Below are positions 43,715 through 52,881 of a DNA stretch of 64,000 nucleotides, piece after piece. Position 1 is the first letter of the stretch. Every line of letters begins with the position of its first letter. The stretch is from Bacillota bacterium (GTDB taxonomy: Bacteria > Bacillota > Clostridia > Lachnospirales > Lachnospiraceae), in assembly GCA_902363515.1 (NCBI GenBank), contig CABJAN010000016.1, positions 1 to 64,000 on the forward strand, read 5' to 3'. A model generated the notes under the pieces. It searched no databases. It saw only the letters and a list, made by a program, of their open reading frames with translations, and was not told where the DNA came from. The position numbers and the translations under genes are program-made.

Positions 43715-45250
43715 TTACAGCATCGGAGCAAACAGCCGGAGAATACTCTGCATTCCTCTTCGGAAAATATTCTGTCTGCGGCACATATCCAGAGAAATCT
43801 CTTTGGAAATCTCAAAAGTTTCCATCATATCCTCTTTTACCTGCCCAACCGCTCTGGATTGATACATCCAGGTAGCGCACTCAAAATGCAGATACAGGCT
43901 CCGGTAATCCAGGTTAATGGTTCCGACCACTGCAAGCTCATCATCACATACAAAGTTTTTCGCATGAATAAACCCTGGGGTATATTCATAAATCCGCACC
44001 CCTGCAGCCAGAAGCTGCTGGTAATAAGACTGGGTTAATAAAAACACCAGCTTTTTATCCGGTATTCCCGGTGTAATAATCCGCACATCCACCCCTTTTT
44101 TGGACGCCAGACACAGGGCTGTCATCATCTCATTGTCAATAATCAGATACGGTGTGGAAATGTACACGTAATTCCTGGCCTGATTAATCATATTGAGATA
44201 AACATTTTCCCCCACAACCTCATCATCCAGAGGGGAATCCCCATATGGCTGTACAAAACCGTCCTTTTCAAACTCTTCCGGATGATATACATAGGGTCCA
44301 TAGGCCGGCAAATGAGTCTTGGTTCTGGTAATCACCGTCCACATTTGCAGAAACATCACGGTAAGATTCCATACCCCTTCCCCATGGAGCCTCACTCCGG
44401 TATCCTTCCAATGTCCAAACCGCATCTGCTCATTAATGTATTCATCTGCCAGGTTAATGCCCCCGTTGTACCCGGTATGGCCATCAATCACCAGAATCTT
44501 CCTGTGATCCCGGTTATTTAATACAATGTTTAAAATGGGTCTTACCGGATTAAAGGCCGCACATTTAATTCCCTTTGCCTGAAGCCCTTTGTAATATCTG
44601 GGGGGCAGTGTGCTGACACATCCCATATCATCATAAATCAACCTTACATCCACGCCCTGGGCCGCCTTTTCTTCCAGTACATCCAGAATTGCTCCCCACA
44701 TACGACCTTCATGAATAATAAAATATTCCAGAAAGATGAAATGCTCTGCTTTCTTTAAATCATCCAGCATATCAATAAACATATCATCTCCCACGCCATA
44801 ATACTGGGTTATGGTATTTCTGTGAACCGGAAAACCGGCATAATCCCGGATATAGGCAGACTGATTGGAAACTCCCTGATTTTCATCATGCAATGCTGTT
44901 CTGGTTGTCTTGGTTTCCTTGAAATAATTGGAAATCTCTTTCATCACCTTTTCGGATTCCTGGGTCATTTTCTTGGCAACCCTAGATTGTCCAAACAACA
45001 GATAAATAATGACGCCAAAAACAGGAAGCGCCAGAATCAGAATAGTCCATGCCAGTTTATAGGACGGGTTGATTTTTTTATTTACAATCCACAGAACCAG
45101 AATCACACTGAGCAGATTCAGGATATTCATAATATGTCCGGAAAAAGCTCCAAGCCCCCAGAGCATGGCAAAAATCCAGATAAGTTGTAACAGTACAGCC
45201 GCTGCAGTAAGAAAGATTCTGCTGGAAATAAATTCAACTATTTTCTTCAT
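43715..45250 (-). CDS. cls: Cardiolipin synthase
   Basis: A 511-residue membrane enzyme that condenses two phosphatidylglycerols. Two N-terminal helices, a PLDc_N region (LPVFGVIIYLLFGQSR), then two HKD motifs: HRKILVIDGHTGYNGG and HAKNFVCDDELAVVGTINLD. Length and layout are standard for bacterial Cls. The substrate-making gene pgsA is also in this window (50057). Confidence 0.95.
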   Translation of the reverse strand: MKKIVEFISSRIFLTAAAVLLQLIWIFAMLWGLGAFSGHIMNILNLLSVILVLWIVNKKINPSYKLAWTILILALPVFGVIIYLLFGQSRVAKKMTQESEKVMKEISNYFKETKTTRTALHDENQGVSNQSAYIRDYAGFPVHRNTITQYYGVGDDMFIDMLDDLKKAEHFIFLEYFIIHEGRMWGAILDVLEEKAAQGVDVRLIYDDMGCVSTLPPRYYKGLQAKGIKCAAFNPVRPILNIVLNNRDHRKILVIDGHTGYNGGINLADEYINEQMRFGHWKDTGVRLHGEGVWNLTVMFLQMWTVITRTKTHLPAYGPYVYHPEEFEKDGFVQPYGDSPLDDEVVGENVYLNMINQARNYVYISTPYLIIDNEMMTALCLASKKGVDVRIITPGIPDKKLVFLLTQSYYQQLLAAGVRIYEYTPGFIHAKNFVCDDELAVVGTINLDYRSLYLHFECATWMYQSRAVGQVKEDMMETFEISKEISLDMCRRQNIFRRGMQSILRLFAPML

Positions 45251-45274
45251 ATTTTTGTCTGTTTCACACTTTGT

Positions 45275-45303
45275 AAAAAAGCCTCTGGTATTGTCCAGAG
45301 GCC
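45275..45303 (-). terminator. Terminator of rpsU
   Basis: GCCTCTGG and CCAGAGGC form an 8-bp GC-rich stem with a 6-nt loop, followed on the minus strand by TTTTTT; 12 bp past the stop. Confidence 0.9.
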
Positions 45304-45314
45304 TTTACTGCACA

Positions 45315-45491
45315 TTAATTATATTTACGTTTTCTAGCTGCTTCAGATTTTTTCTTACGACGAACGCTTGGTTTTTCGTAATGCTCTCTTTTACGGATTT
45401 CCTGCTGAATACCTGCTTTTGCACAGCTACGCTTGAAACGACGTAAAGCGCTATCTAAAGTCTCGTTCTCTTTGACGATTACATTTGACAT
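45315..45491 (-). CDS. rpsU: 30S ribosomal protein S21
   Basis: A 58-residue basic protein, [19 protein letters not shown] followed by the [22 protein letters not shown] tail in parts, standard for Firmicutes S21. The ATG at 45491 is chosen because homologues start MSNVI; AGGTG is 9 nt upstream. Monocistronic, with its own promoter and terminator. Confidence 0.96.
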   Translation of the reverse strand: MSNVIVKENETLDSALRRFKRSCAKAGIQQEIRKREHYEKPSVRRKKKSEAARKRKYN

Positions 45492-45568
45492 AAGCTCACA
45501 CCTAACCTCCCTCCAGCTGTAAATTGTGCATAATACAACTGTCTGGGTATTTTTATTGCACATCTGAT

Positions 45569-45596
45569 ATTATAGCAGATTTTTGGAGTTCGTCAA
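45569..45596 (-). promoter_or_regulatory. Promoter of rpsU
   Basis: Minus strand TTGACG (45596-45591), 16-bp spacer, TGC-extended TATAAT (45574-45569). A strong SigmaA-type promoter. Confidence 0.82.
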
Positions 45597-45628
45597 CTAT
45601 TTTAATTCATTTTTCTTAAAAAGTTTCA

Positions 45629-48268
45629 TTATTTTATCTGGTCTGCCAAAATACCTGCTGCTGCTTCCAGTGCTTCCGGCACTTTTGCAGGGTTTTTGCC
45701 TCCTGCCTGAGCCATGTTCGGACGTCCGCCGCCGCCGCCGCCCACAATGGCAGCCATGCCTTTAATAAGATTTCCTGCATGAGCCCCTGCTTTCTGCGCC
45801 TGGTCTGTCACCATGGCAAGAAGGCTTACTTTTCCGCCTGCTACACTGGCAAGCACTACCACACCTTCGCCCAGTTTTTCTTTTAACTGGTCGCCCAGGT
45901 CACGAAGGCCGTTCATGTCCACATCCGTAAGGGAAACTGCCAGAAGCTTCACACCCTTAACTTCCTGTACCTGGTTCATCACATCACCAACTGCATCCTG
46001 AGCCATTTTTGCTTTCAGAGATTCATTTTCACTGTGAAGCGCTTTCACTTCTGCCTGAAGGTGTGCAATTTTTTCTTCGATTTCTGCAGGTGAGGTTTTC
46101 AGCATTGCTGCAATCTCTGCCTGGCGTTTTTCGATTTCTTTATAATAAGCAAATACACCGTCTCCGGTTAAAGCTTCAATACGTCTTACACCGGCTGCAA
46201 TACCGCTTTCAGAAACAATCTTAAAGGTTGTAATCACGCTGGTATTGGAAACGTGGGTACCACCGCAAAGCTCCTTGGAGAAATCTCCCATGGAAACCAC
46301 ACGTACTTTTTCCCCGTATTTCTCACCAAACAGCGCCATTGCTCCTGTTTTCTTTGCGTCTTCTACGCTCATAATATCCGTAACAACCGGAAGGGCTGCC
46401 TGAATTTCAGCATTTACCATAGCTTCAACCTTCGCTATTTCTTCTGCCGTCATTGCCTGGAAATGAGCAAAATCAAAACGCAGTCTGTCAGGTGTTACCA
46501 GAGAACCTTTCTGTTCTACGTGGGAACCTAAGACGGTTTTCAAAGCTTTCTGCAGCAAGTGTGTTGCACTGTGATTCTTGCAGCAATTTGCTCTTCCTGT
46601 TTCGCATACTTTTAAGGTAACCACATCGCCTGTTTTCATCATGCCTTTTGTGAGAACACCTACATGTCCCACTTTTCCGCCTCTTAACTGAATGGTATCT
46701 TCTACCTTAAATTCCGCATCACCGCAGACAATGACGCCTTTGTCACCCTGCTGTCCACCCATGGTAGCATAGAATGGAGTCTGTTCTACAAAAACAGTAC
46801 CTCTCTGGTCTTCGGTAAGGGCTTCTACGATTTCTTCTTCTGTGGTAAGTACGGTAACTTTAGAATCAAAAGTCAAATTTTCATAGCCTACAAACTCTGT
46901 GGTAACTGCTGCATCAATTTCATCATATACAGTTGCATCTGCTCCCATATAGTTTGTGACAGCTCTGGCTTCTCTGGCTTTCTTTCTCTGTTCATCCATG
47001 GCTTCCTGGAAGCCTTTTTCATCAATGGTATATCCTTTTTCTTCCAGAATTTCTTTTGTCAAATCCACCGGGAATCCATAGGTATCATATAATTTAAAAG
47101 CATCTTCTCCGGAAAGCTCTTTTCTGCCTTCCTGCTCCATAGCTGCTTCCATTTCGCCTAAAATGTGAAGTCCCTGGTCAATGGTCTTGTTAAACTGTTC
47201 TTCTTCTTTTGTCAAAACCTGGAAAATAAAGTCTTTCTTTTCTTCCAGTTCCGGGTAGCCATCTTTGGAACCTTCAATGACAACAGCGCTTAACTCTGCC
47301 AGGAATTTTCCTTCAATTCCAAGGAGACGTCCATGGCGGGCTGCACGGCGGATCAGACGGCGGAGCACATAGCCTCTTCCTTCATTGGTTGGCATAATAC
47401 CATCAGAAATCATAAAGGTTGCAGAACGGATATGGTCCGTAATCAGACGGATGGAAACATCCTTTGCCTCGTCTTTTTTATACTCTGTATGTGCCAGTTC
47501 ACAAACTTTGTTTCTAAGGGCGCATAAGGTATCTACATCAAAAATAGAATCCACATCCTGAACAACAGAAGCCAGACGCTCCAGACCCATACCAGTATCA
47601 ATGTTTTTCTGTACTAATTCTGTGTAATGTCCTTCTCCATCATTTTCAAACTGGGTAAATACATTGTTCCAGATTTCCATGTAACGGTCACATTCACAGC
47701 CTACCGTACAATCCGGGCTTCCGCAGCCGTATTCCTCGCCACGGTCATAATAAATCTCAGAGCATGGACCACATGGGCCTGCACCGTGTTCCCAGAAGTT
47801 ATCTGCCTTTCCAAAGCGGAAGATGCGCTCTGCCGGAATCCCCATTTCCTTGTTCCAGATTTCAAAGGCTTCTTCATCTTCCTCATAAATAGACGGATAG
47901 AGGCGGTCTGCATCCAGTCCAACCACTTCTGTAAGAAACTCCCAGGACCAGGCAATCGCTTCCCGTTTGAAATAATCTCCAAAAGAAAAGTTACCCAGCA
48001 TCTCAAAGAAAGTACCGTGGCGGGCTGTTTTTCCTACATTTTCAATATCACCGGTACGAATACATTTCTGACAGGTAGTTACCCGGCGTCTTGGGGGAAT
48101 TTCTGCTCCTGTAAAGTATGGTTTCAAAGGCGCCATACCAGAGTTGATTAAAAGCAGGCTCTTATCATTGTGCGGCACCAGTGAAAAGCTTTTCATAGCC
48201 AGATGTTCTTTGCTTTCGAAAAACTCTAAAAACATTTTTCTAAGTTCATTTACTCCGTATTTTTTCAA
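45629..48268 (-). CDS. alaS: Alanyl-tRNA synthetase
   Basis: Charges tRNA-Ala. From a TTG at 48268 the protein is 879 residues, close to the usual 870-880: KKYGVNELRKMFLEFFESKE, the class II motif segment FEMLGNFSFGDYFK, editing-site HSATHLLQKAL and CGGTHVSN, and the C-terminal Gly-rich GGGGGGRPNMAQAGG. The TTG is chosen because AGGAGG precedes it by 8 nt and homologues start MKKYGVNELR; an upstream ATG would add 27 unrelated residues. No T-box leader was found. Confidence 0.96.
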   Translation of the reverse strand: MKKYGVNELRKMFLEFFESKEHLAMKSFSLVPHNDKSLLLINSGMAPLKPYFTGAEIPPRRRVTTCQKCIRTGDIENVGKTARHGTFFEMLGNFSFGDYFKREAIAWSWEFLTEVVGLDADRLYPSIYEEDEEAFEIWNKEMGIPAERIFRFGKADNFWEHGAGPCGPCSEIYYDRGEEYGCGSPDCTVGCECDRYMEIWNNVFTQFENDGEGHYTELVQKNIDTGMGLERLASVVQDVDSIFDVDTLCALRNKVCELAHTEYKKDEAKDVSIRLITDHIRSATFMISDGIMPTNEGRGYVLRRLIRRAARHGRLLGIEGKFLAELSAVVIEGSKDGYPELEEKKDFIFQVLTKEEEQFNKTIDQGLHILGEMEAAMEQEGRKELSGEDAFKLYDTYGFPVDLTKEILEEKGYTIDEKGFQEAMDEQRKKAREARAVTNYMGADATVYDEIDAAVTTEFVGYENLTFDSKVTVLTTEEEIVEALTEDQRGTVFVEQTPFYATMGGQQGDKGVIVCGDAEFKVEDTIQLRGGKVGHVGVLTKGMMKTGDVVTLKVCETGRANCCKNHSATHLLQKALKTVLGSHVEQKGSLVTPDRLRFDFAHFQAMTAEEIAKVEAMVNAEIQAALPVVTDIMSVEDAKKTGAMALFGEKYGEKVRVVSMGDFSKELCGGTHVSNTSVITTFKIVSESGIAAGVRRIEALTGDGVFAYYKEIEKRQAEIAAMLKTSPAEIEEKIAHLQAEVKALHSENESLKAKMAQDAVGDVMNQVQEVKGVKLLAVSLTDVDMNGLRDLGDQLKEKLGEGVVVLASVAGGKVSLLAMVTDQAQKAGAHAGNLIKGMAAIVGGGGGGRPNMAQAGGKNPAKVPEALEAAAGILADQIK

Positions 48269-48300
48269 GGTTTTTCCCTCCTGATGGTATATCATTTTAC

Positions 48301-48341
48301 GCCTGACAGGCAAAAGGAACATTATCTGCCTGCCAGACGGC
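48301..48341 (-). promoter_or_regulatory. Stable hairpin in the alaS leader
   Basis: CTGGCAGGCA pairs with TGCCTGTCAG (one G-U) around a 14-nt loop, between the small upstream gene and the alaS ribosome site. No T run. Possible RNA processing or regulatory element. Confidence 0.4.
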
Positions 48342-48382
48342 ATAATCATTGGTTTTTATCATAGCACAGGATTTCTCCTATT

Positions 48383-48541
48383 TCAAGACAAATCCTCATT
48401 CCTGCGCCCAGAGGCAGGTCTTTTTCTGCCACATGCTGTCTTCTGTTGTCTGCGTTGTTCCTCTTTTTTTCTCACACATTCCATATCTATTTCATAAATG
48501 GTGTTTTCTTCTTCCACCAGCTTTGTTCTGCGTTGTTCCAT
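48383..48541 (-). CDS. Small basic protein upstream of alaS, unknown function
   Basis: A 52-codon frame with GAGAGG 8 nt before the ATG. The product starts MEQRRTKLVEEENTIYEIDM and ends in a strongly basic tail rich in Arg, Lys and Gln (KKEEQRRQQKTACGRKRP). It lies about 115 bp upstream of alaS in the same direction and is probably in the same transcript. I do not recognise the family; the charge pattern suggests nucleic-acid binding. Confidence 0.5.
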   Translation of the reverse strand: MEQRRTKLVEEENTIYEIDMECVRKKEEQRRQQKTACGRKRPASGRRNEDLS

Positions 48542-48590
48542 ACTATTTTCCTCTCTTTCCCTATTATTCTATGAACAGCCGGGGCAAAAG

Positions 48591-48620
48591 GTCATAAACA
48601 GCATCTCCCTTGCATATAGT
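48591..48620 (+). promoter_or_regulatory. SigmaE-like sporulation promoter
   Basis: GTCATAAA (48591-48598), 14-bp spacer, CATATAGT (48613-48620), resembling the mother-cell SigmaE pattern (-10 CATAyAnT). No SigmaA promoter is visible for the two genes that follow. Inference. Confidence 0.4.
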
Positions 48621-48651
48621 GTAAAAATTCAGTTTACAGGGAGGTCCTTCT

Positions 48652-48999
48652 ATGGATTCCCAGTCTTTTTTAGACGAAATGATTGAAGAAGACTCTGTTC
48701 AGATTTTAAAGGCAGCCCTGCCTTATCTTCCGGCTTCCGGCCAATCCTTTGTCTCTATTTTTGCAAAAGTTCTGGAGCTTCAGAATACCATCCGTCTCTT
48801 TACAGGCGCAAAAGACCGGATGCAGCTGTGCGCCCAGTCCCAGGAAAAGGCCGACCCTCTGGAAATGCTCACTGCCTGCAGCAGTGTCTGCCACGGCGCT
48901 GTAAAAGAGCGCCTGGACAGTCTTATCAGCGCCATTGCCATGATACAAATGTTTGAATTATCCCAGAATCAGGAAAGGAGCCAGCCGCCTTATGAATAA
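48652..48999 (+). CDS. Conserved-looking protein of unknown function
   Basis: A 115-residue soluble helical protein: MDSQSFLDEMIEEDSVQILK, ALPYLPASGQSFVSIFA, then a Cys-containing middle and a helix ending SAIAMIQMFELSQNQE. GGGAGG lies 7 nt before the ATG. No family recognised. It overlaps the next gene by 8 bp, so the two products probably work together. The preceding promoter suggests expression in sporulation (inference). Confidence 0.7.
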   Translation: MDSQSFLDEMIEEDSVQILKAALPYLPASGQSFVSIFAKVLELQNTIRLFTGAKDRMQLCAQSQEKADPLEMLTACSSVCHGAVKERLDSLISAIAMIQMFELSQNQERSQPPYE

Positions 49000-49312
49000 C
49001 CCCAGAAATCCTTCTATGCAGAAAAAAAACATCCAGGAAGGGGAAACCTCCTGGATGAATCATCCCAATCTTGCAGGTATTGATATGTCAAAGCTTGCTC
49101 TGCTAAACTCTCTTGCCGGGCAGGGCGCTGGGAAAACGCCCAACGAACTCCTTCCCTTCCTCATGTCTGCTGTCTCAAAAGGGAAATCCAAAGGCATGCA
49201 ATTTACTTCTCAGGAAATAGAGCGCATTATCCAGGTACTGAAGGTTGGAAAATCGCCGGAAGAAGTACAGCGTATGGAACGTATTATTCAAATGATGAAG
49301 CTCATGGGCTAA
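48992..49312 (+). CDS. Conserved-looking protein of unknown function, partner of the preceding gene
   Basis: About 106 residues: a polar N-terminus (MNNPRNPSMQKKNIQEG), LPFLMSAVSKGKSKGMQFT, and a helical C-terminus IIQVLKVGKSPEEVQRMERI. The ATG at 48992 overlaps the end of the upstream gene and has AAGGAG 11 nt before it. The stop is 3 bp from the convergent cinA-like stop, with no terminator between. Function unknown. Confidence 0.7.
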   Translation: MNNPRNPSMQKKNIQEGETSWMNHPNLAGIDMSKLALLNSLAGQGAGKTPNELLPFLMSAVSKGKSKGMQFTSQEIERIIQVLKVGKSPEEVQRMERIIQMMKLMG

Positions 49313-49315
49313 CCG

Positions 49316-50041
49316 CTATTTTCCTTCTTTTTGCTGGAAATTTTCCAGGATGCACTCCCGCAGCAGTGCCAGAGCATGGGTAACCGCCTGTTCTCTGATA
49401 CTGCTTCGGTCTCCCTGAAAATGGTGTTCCTGTACCACGGTTTTCCCTTTGAAGCTGCAGCCAATGAAAACCGTTCCTACAGGAGCATTTTCTCCCCCGT
49501 CCGGTCCGGCAAACCCGGTAACAGAAAGCGCCGCATCTGATCCTGTGGCAAAAGCGCCTCCCTTTGCCATTTCTTTGGCGCATTTTTCACTGACTGCCCC
49601 ATGTTTTTTCAAGGTACTCTTTTTTACCATGGCATAGCGTTTTTTTGCCTTATTGGAATAGGTCACAAATCCCTGCTTAAACACAGAAGATGCTCCCGGA
49701 ACATCTACGATTCTGGCAGACAGGGCGCCTCCTGTACAGGACTCCACCGTTGTTACTGTAAGCCCCTGATTCTGCAAAAGCTCTACTACCACATTTTCCA
49801 GATGTTTATCCGGCTCTGTAGTATAAATGCTGGCTCCAAAGCGCAGCTTCAGTTCCCGAATCAGAGCTTTCCGCTCTTTTCTGGTCTCCTTGTCTTCCCC
49901 TTTGGAAGAAATCTGCAAATGCACTTCTCCCGGCAGAGTCTTCATGGTAAGGGTAAGATTTCCCTCTGCTTTCATCAAATCTTCAATCTGGGATCTCACC
50001 TGTTCTTCCTTAACTGCGCACAGCTTCATGATTTCTGTCAT
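49316..50041 (-). CDS. CinA-family nicotinamide-nucleotide amidase lacking the N-terminal MoCF domain
   Basis: About 241 residues: a KH-like region (residues 1-85) followed by the PncC domain with TTVESCTGGALSARIVDVPGAS, GFVTYSN, VSEKCAKEMAKG and SVTGFAGPDGG. PncC deamidates NMN in pyridine-nucleotide recycling. Full CinA proteins have about 410 residues; the first half is absent, a form seen in other clostridia. The ATG at 50041 is preferred over a GTG three codons earlier from ribosome-site spacing. Confidence 0.88.
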   Translation of the reverse strand: MTEIMKLCAVKEEQVRSQIEDLMKAEGNLTLTMKTLPGEVHLQISSKGEDKETRKERKALIRELKLRFGASIYTTEPDKHLENVVVELLQNQGLTVTTVESCTGGALSARIVDVPGASSVFKQGFVTYSNKAKKRYAMVKKSTLKKHGAVSEKCAKEMAKGGAFATGSDAALSVTGFAGPDGGENAPVGTVFIGCSFKGKTVVQEHHFQGDRSSIREQAVTHALALLRECILENFQQKEGK

Positions 50042-50056
50042 TTTCTTCACTTCCTT

Positions 50057-50599
50057 TTAATCCTGCATACTCAGTACACTCTTGTTCTTCACAATATAAT
50101 CAATGAGAGAAATGATAGTAAGTGCTACTGCAATCACTACAAACAGAGTAATGGCTCCCTGGAATACTGCATTGTCCAGATTCATAATCATAAGAATAAT
50201 CATAATCATCTGGGAAACTGTTTTAAATTTTCCCCAGTAGCTGGCAGCTATGACTATGCCATTGTCTGCCGCAATCAAACGAAATCCGCTGATAATAAAT
50301 TCTCTGGCAATGATAATAATGGTAATCCACGCCGCAAGCTGTCCGGTTGCAGTAAAACAAATAAGAGCAGAGCATACCAGCAGTTTATCTGCCAATGGGT
50401 CCATAAATTTTCCAAAATTGGTGACCAGATGATATTTTCTGGCCAGATATCCATCCAGAGTGTCGGTAAGGCTGGCAATAACAAAAATAGCCAGGGCAAT
50501 CCACTTATCTGCGCTTCCGGTAATGTCATACATTAAAAAAGCAACAAAAAAAGGAATCATAATAATTCTTGCTATGGTAAGTTTATTCGGTGTATTCAT
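50057..50599 (-). CDS. pgsA: CDP-diacylglycerol-glycerol-3-phosphate phosphatidyltransferase
   Basis: A 180-residue CDP-alcohol phosphotransferase with the full signature DTLDGYLARKYHLV...GKFMDPLADK (D-G-x2-A-R-x8-G-x3-D-x3-D). Makes phosphatidylglycerol phosphate, precursor of phosphatidylglycerol and cardiolipin. Four or more membrane helices. Overlaps the end of rimO by 17 bp, a common Firmicutes arrangement. Confidence 0.95.
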   Translation of the reverse strand: MNTPNKLTIARIIMIPFFVAFLMYDITGSADKWIALAIFVIASLTDTLDGYLARKYHLVTNFGKFMDPLADKLLVCSALICFTATGQLAAWITIIIIAREFIISGFRLIAADNGIVIAASYWGKFKTVSQMIMIILMIMNLDNAVFQGAITLFVVIAVALTIISLIDYIVKNKSVLSMQD

Positions 50600-51923
50600 C
50601 TTCTAATTCTCCTATCAAATCATATTCCAGAGCTCCCGTCACATGAACTCTGGCAAAATCTCCTGACATCAACTCTCTGTCTGTATTCACGAAAATATAC
50701 CCATCCACATTTGGAGCATCTCCATAGGTGCGGGCAACATAAGCATTTTCATCTGCTACCTTGCCTTCAATCATAACCTCCACTACAGAGCCGATTTTTG
50801 CATTTCCCTTATCCAGAGAAATCTCCTGCTGAAGTTCCATAAGTTCTGCCTGCCGGTCCAGTTTCACTTCCTCATCTATCTGATCCGACATTTTCGCAGC
50901 CGGAGTATCTTCCTCAGGGGAATAGGTAAACACTCCAAGGCGGTCAAATTCCATGGTGTCAATAAACTCCATTAATTCCTCATGGTCTTCCTGGGTTTCT
51001 CCCGGAAATCCGGTAATCAGAGTAGTTCTTAACAGAATATCGGGGATTTCCTTTCTAAGAGTTTCTACAATATCCACTAACTCCTGTTTGGTGGTTCTTC
51101 TTCCCATTTTCTTCAGAATCTTATCACTGCAGTGCTGAATAGGCAAATCCAGGTAGTGACATATTTTCGGCTCTTCCTTCATAGTCTGAATCAGTTCCGG
51201 ATAGATTTCCTCCGGGTAACAATACAAAATGCGAATCCACTGAATTCCTGAAATTTTGCACAGTTTTTTCAGCAAAATATGCAGACTTTTCTCCCCGTAT
51301 AAGTCTTTTCCATAAACTGTGGTCTCCTGGGCCACCAGTATCAGTTCCCGCACTCCCTGATCAGCCAGATACTGAGCCTGCTCCAAAAGCTGCTCCATGG
51401 GAACACTTCGAAAGCTGCCACGCAGCTTTGGAATAATGCAGTAGGTGCAATGCTTATCACAGCCTTCTGCAATTTTCAGATATTCAAAATATCCTCCTGT
51501 GGTCACTACTCTTTTTTTGCTGTTTTTTGGAAGGCTGTTAATATCCTTAAATTTCAGAAAACTTTCTCCCTCAAAAATATGATCCAAAGCAGCCAAAATC
51601 TCATCATAGCTGGCAGTTCCCAGCACTCCGTCAACCTCCGGAATCTCCTGTACAATTTCTTCTTTATAACGCTGTGCCAGGCATCCGGTGACCAGGAGCG
51701 CCTTCAGACTGCCTGTTTCCTTATATTTTGCCATTTCTAAAATGGTATTGACACTTTCTTCCTTTGCATCATGGATAAACGCACAGGTATTAATCACAAT
51801 GACTTCTGCTTCTGTTTCATCATTGGTAATCTCATAGCCGCGTTCCACCAGCATACCAAGCATTTCCTCAGAGTCTGCCAGGTTTTTATCGCACCCAAGA
51901 GAAATAAACAATACTTTTTTCAT
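50583..51923 (-). CDS. rimO: Ribosomal protein S12 methylthiotransferase
   Basis: A 446-residue radical-SAM enzyme that methylthiolates an Asp of S12. UPF0004 domain (LFISLGCDKNLADSE), the SAM cluster CDKHCTYCIIPKLRG, RTTLITGFPGET and a C-terminal TRAM domain (VMIEGKVADENAYVARTY). GGAGG precedes the ATG. Confidence 0.96.
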   Translation of the reverse strand: MKKVLFISLGCDKNLADSEEMLGMLVERGYEITNDETEAEVIVINTCAFIHDAKEESVNTILEMAKYKETGSLKALLVTGCLAQRYKEEIVQEIPEVDGVLGTASYDEILAALDHIFEGESFLKFKDINSLPKNSKKRVVTTGGYFEYLKIAEGCDKHCTYCIIPKLRGSFRSVPMEQLLEQAQYLADQGVRELILVAQETTVYGKDLYGEKSLHILLKKLCKISGIQWIRILYCYPEEIYPELIQTMKEEPKICHYLDLPIQHCSDKILKKMGRRTTKQELVDIVETLRKEIPDILLRTTLITGFPGETQEDHEELMEFIDTMEFDRLGVFTYSPEEDTPAAKMSDQIDEEVKLDRQAELMELQQEISLDKGNAKIGSVVEVMIEGKVADENAYVARTYGDAPNVDGYIFVNTDRELMSGDFARVHVTGALEYDLIGELEDEYTE

Positions 51924-51991
51924 GTATCCTCCTATTTTTCACAGATGGTAGAAAGGACTACCTGCATCTACTGCCGGCAGCCCTCTGCACC

Positions 51992-52246
51992 CTATTCCTG
52001 TTCTTCTGTTGTTTCTTCTTCCTCTGGAAGAATGTTTACTTTTCCTTTGTAGATTTCCTCCACAGCAGTAGAAAGTGGTTTTTTTCCATCTGTGCGAACC
52101 ATAGCCTCTTTTCCGGCAATCAGTTGTCTGGCTCTTTTGCTGGTTGCCAGAACAACAGAGTAACGGCTGGTTACTAATGGTTCGTCTTCCATTTCTGCTC
52201 CTTCGTTAATTGCTTCCATTAATTCTGTGTAAGATGGATGTATCAT
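51992..52246 (-). CDS. rpoZ: RNA polymerase omega subunit
   Basis: An 84-residue protein with the omega core SRYSVVLATSKRARQLIAG and KPLSTAVEEIYKGK, acidic tail. Its ATG overlaps the gmk stop (ATGA), the usual gmk-rpoZ coupling. Confidence 0.95.
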   Translation of the reverse strand: MIHPSYTELMEAINEGAEMEDEPLVTSRYSVVLATSKRARQLIAGKEAMVRTDGKKPLSTAVEEIYKGKVNILPEEEETTEEQE

Positions 52247-52881
52247 TCTTCTTCTCCTTTCTCAAATACAGCGATTTCCTCTGTGATCTCTTTAATGAAG
52301 TCCCTGCGGTTTTTCACTGTCTCGTGCTGACTCTGGATAATTGCATGCATCTTGTCAACACATTCTTCAATCTGATCATTAATCAATATATAATCATACT
52401 CAGACATACCTTCCGCTTCTTCGGAGGCTCTTCTGAGTCTTGATTCAATTACGTCCATGGTCTCTGTTCCACGGTTTACCAGACGGCGTTTCAGTTCTTC
52501 TGCTGTAGGCGGCGTCACAAACAGCAGCAGGGTATCCGGAAGTTTTTTCTTCACTTTTAAAGCTCCCTGAATCTCAATTTCCAGAATTACATCTTTTCCT
52601 GCGTTTAGCTGCTTCTCCACATAGGCCTTTGGCGTACCGTAATAATTCTCTACATACTGGGCGTATTCAATCAGCGCGTCCTGTAAAATCAGTTCTTCAA
52701 ACTCCTGTTTGGTATGGAAAAAATATTCTCTTCCGTGTTCCTCTCCCGGTCTCGGCGCTCTGGTGGTAGCTGAAACAGACAATGCATAATTGTCATATTT
52801 TTCCATAAGGCGCTTCATAAGCGTTCCTTTTCCAGCACCGGAGAATCCGGAAACAACTACTAAAATTCCTTTCTCAGCCAT
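52243..52881 (-). CDS. gmk: Guanylate kinase
   Basis: About 212 residues: P-loop VSGFSGAGKGTLMKRL, SVSATTRAPRPGEEHGREYFF and EIEIQGALKVKKK. Phosphorylates GMP. The start is placed at the second of two adjacent ATGs (52881) by spacing from AAGGGG; the first overlaps the end of remA. Confidence 0.95.
   Translation of the reverse strand: MAEKGILVVVSGFSGAGKGTLMKRLMEKYDNYALSVSATTRAPRPGEEHGREYFFHTKQEFEELILQDALIEYAQYVENYYGTPKAYVEKQLNAGKDVILEIEIQGALKVKKKLPDTLLLFVTPPTAEELKRRLVNRGTETMDVIESRLRRASEEAEGMSEYDYILINDQIEECVDKMHAIIQSQHETVKNRRDFIKEITEEIAVFEKGEEE

Noticed and set aside
48269..48640. T-box riboswitch for alaS
   Set aside because: The conserved T-box sequence (complement of GGTACCACC-type core) and specifier architecture were not found on the minus strand.
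49316..50041. cinA gene truncated by a recent deletion
   Set aside because: The start has proper ribosome-site spacing and the KH plus PncC form occurs as a normal length in clostridia.
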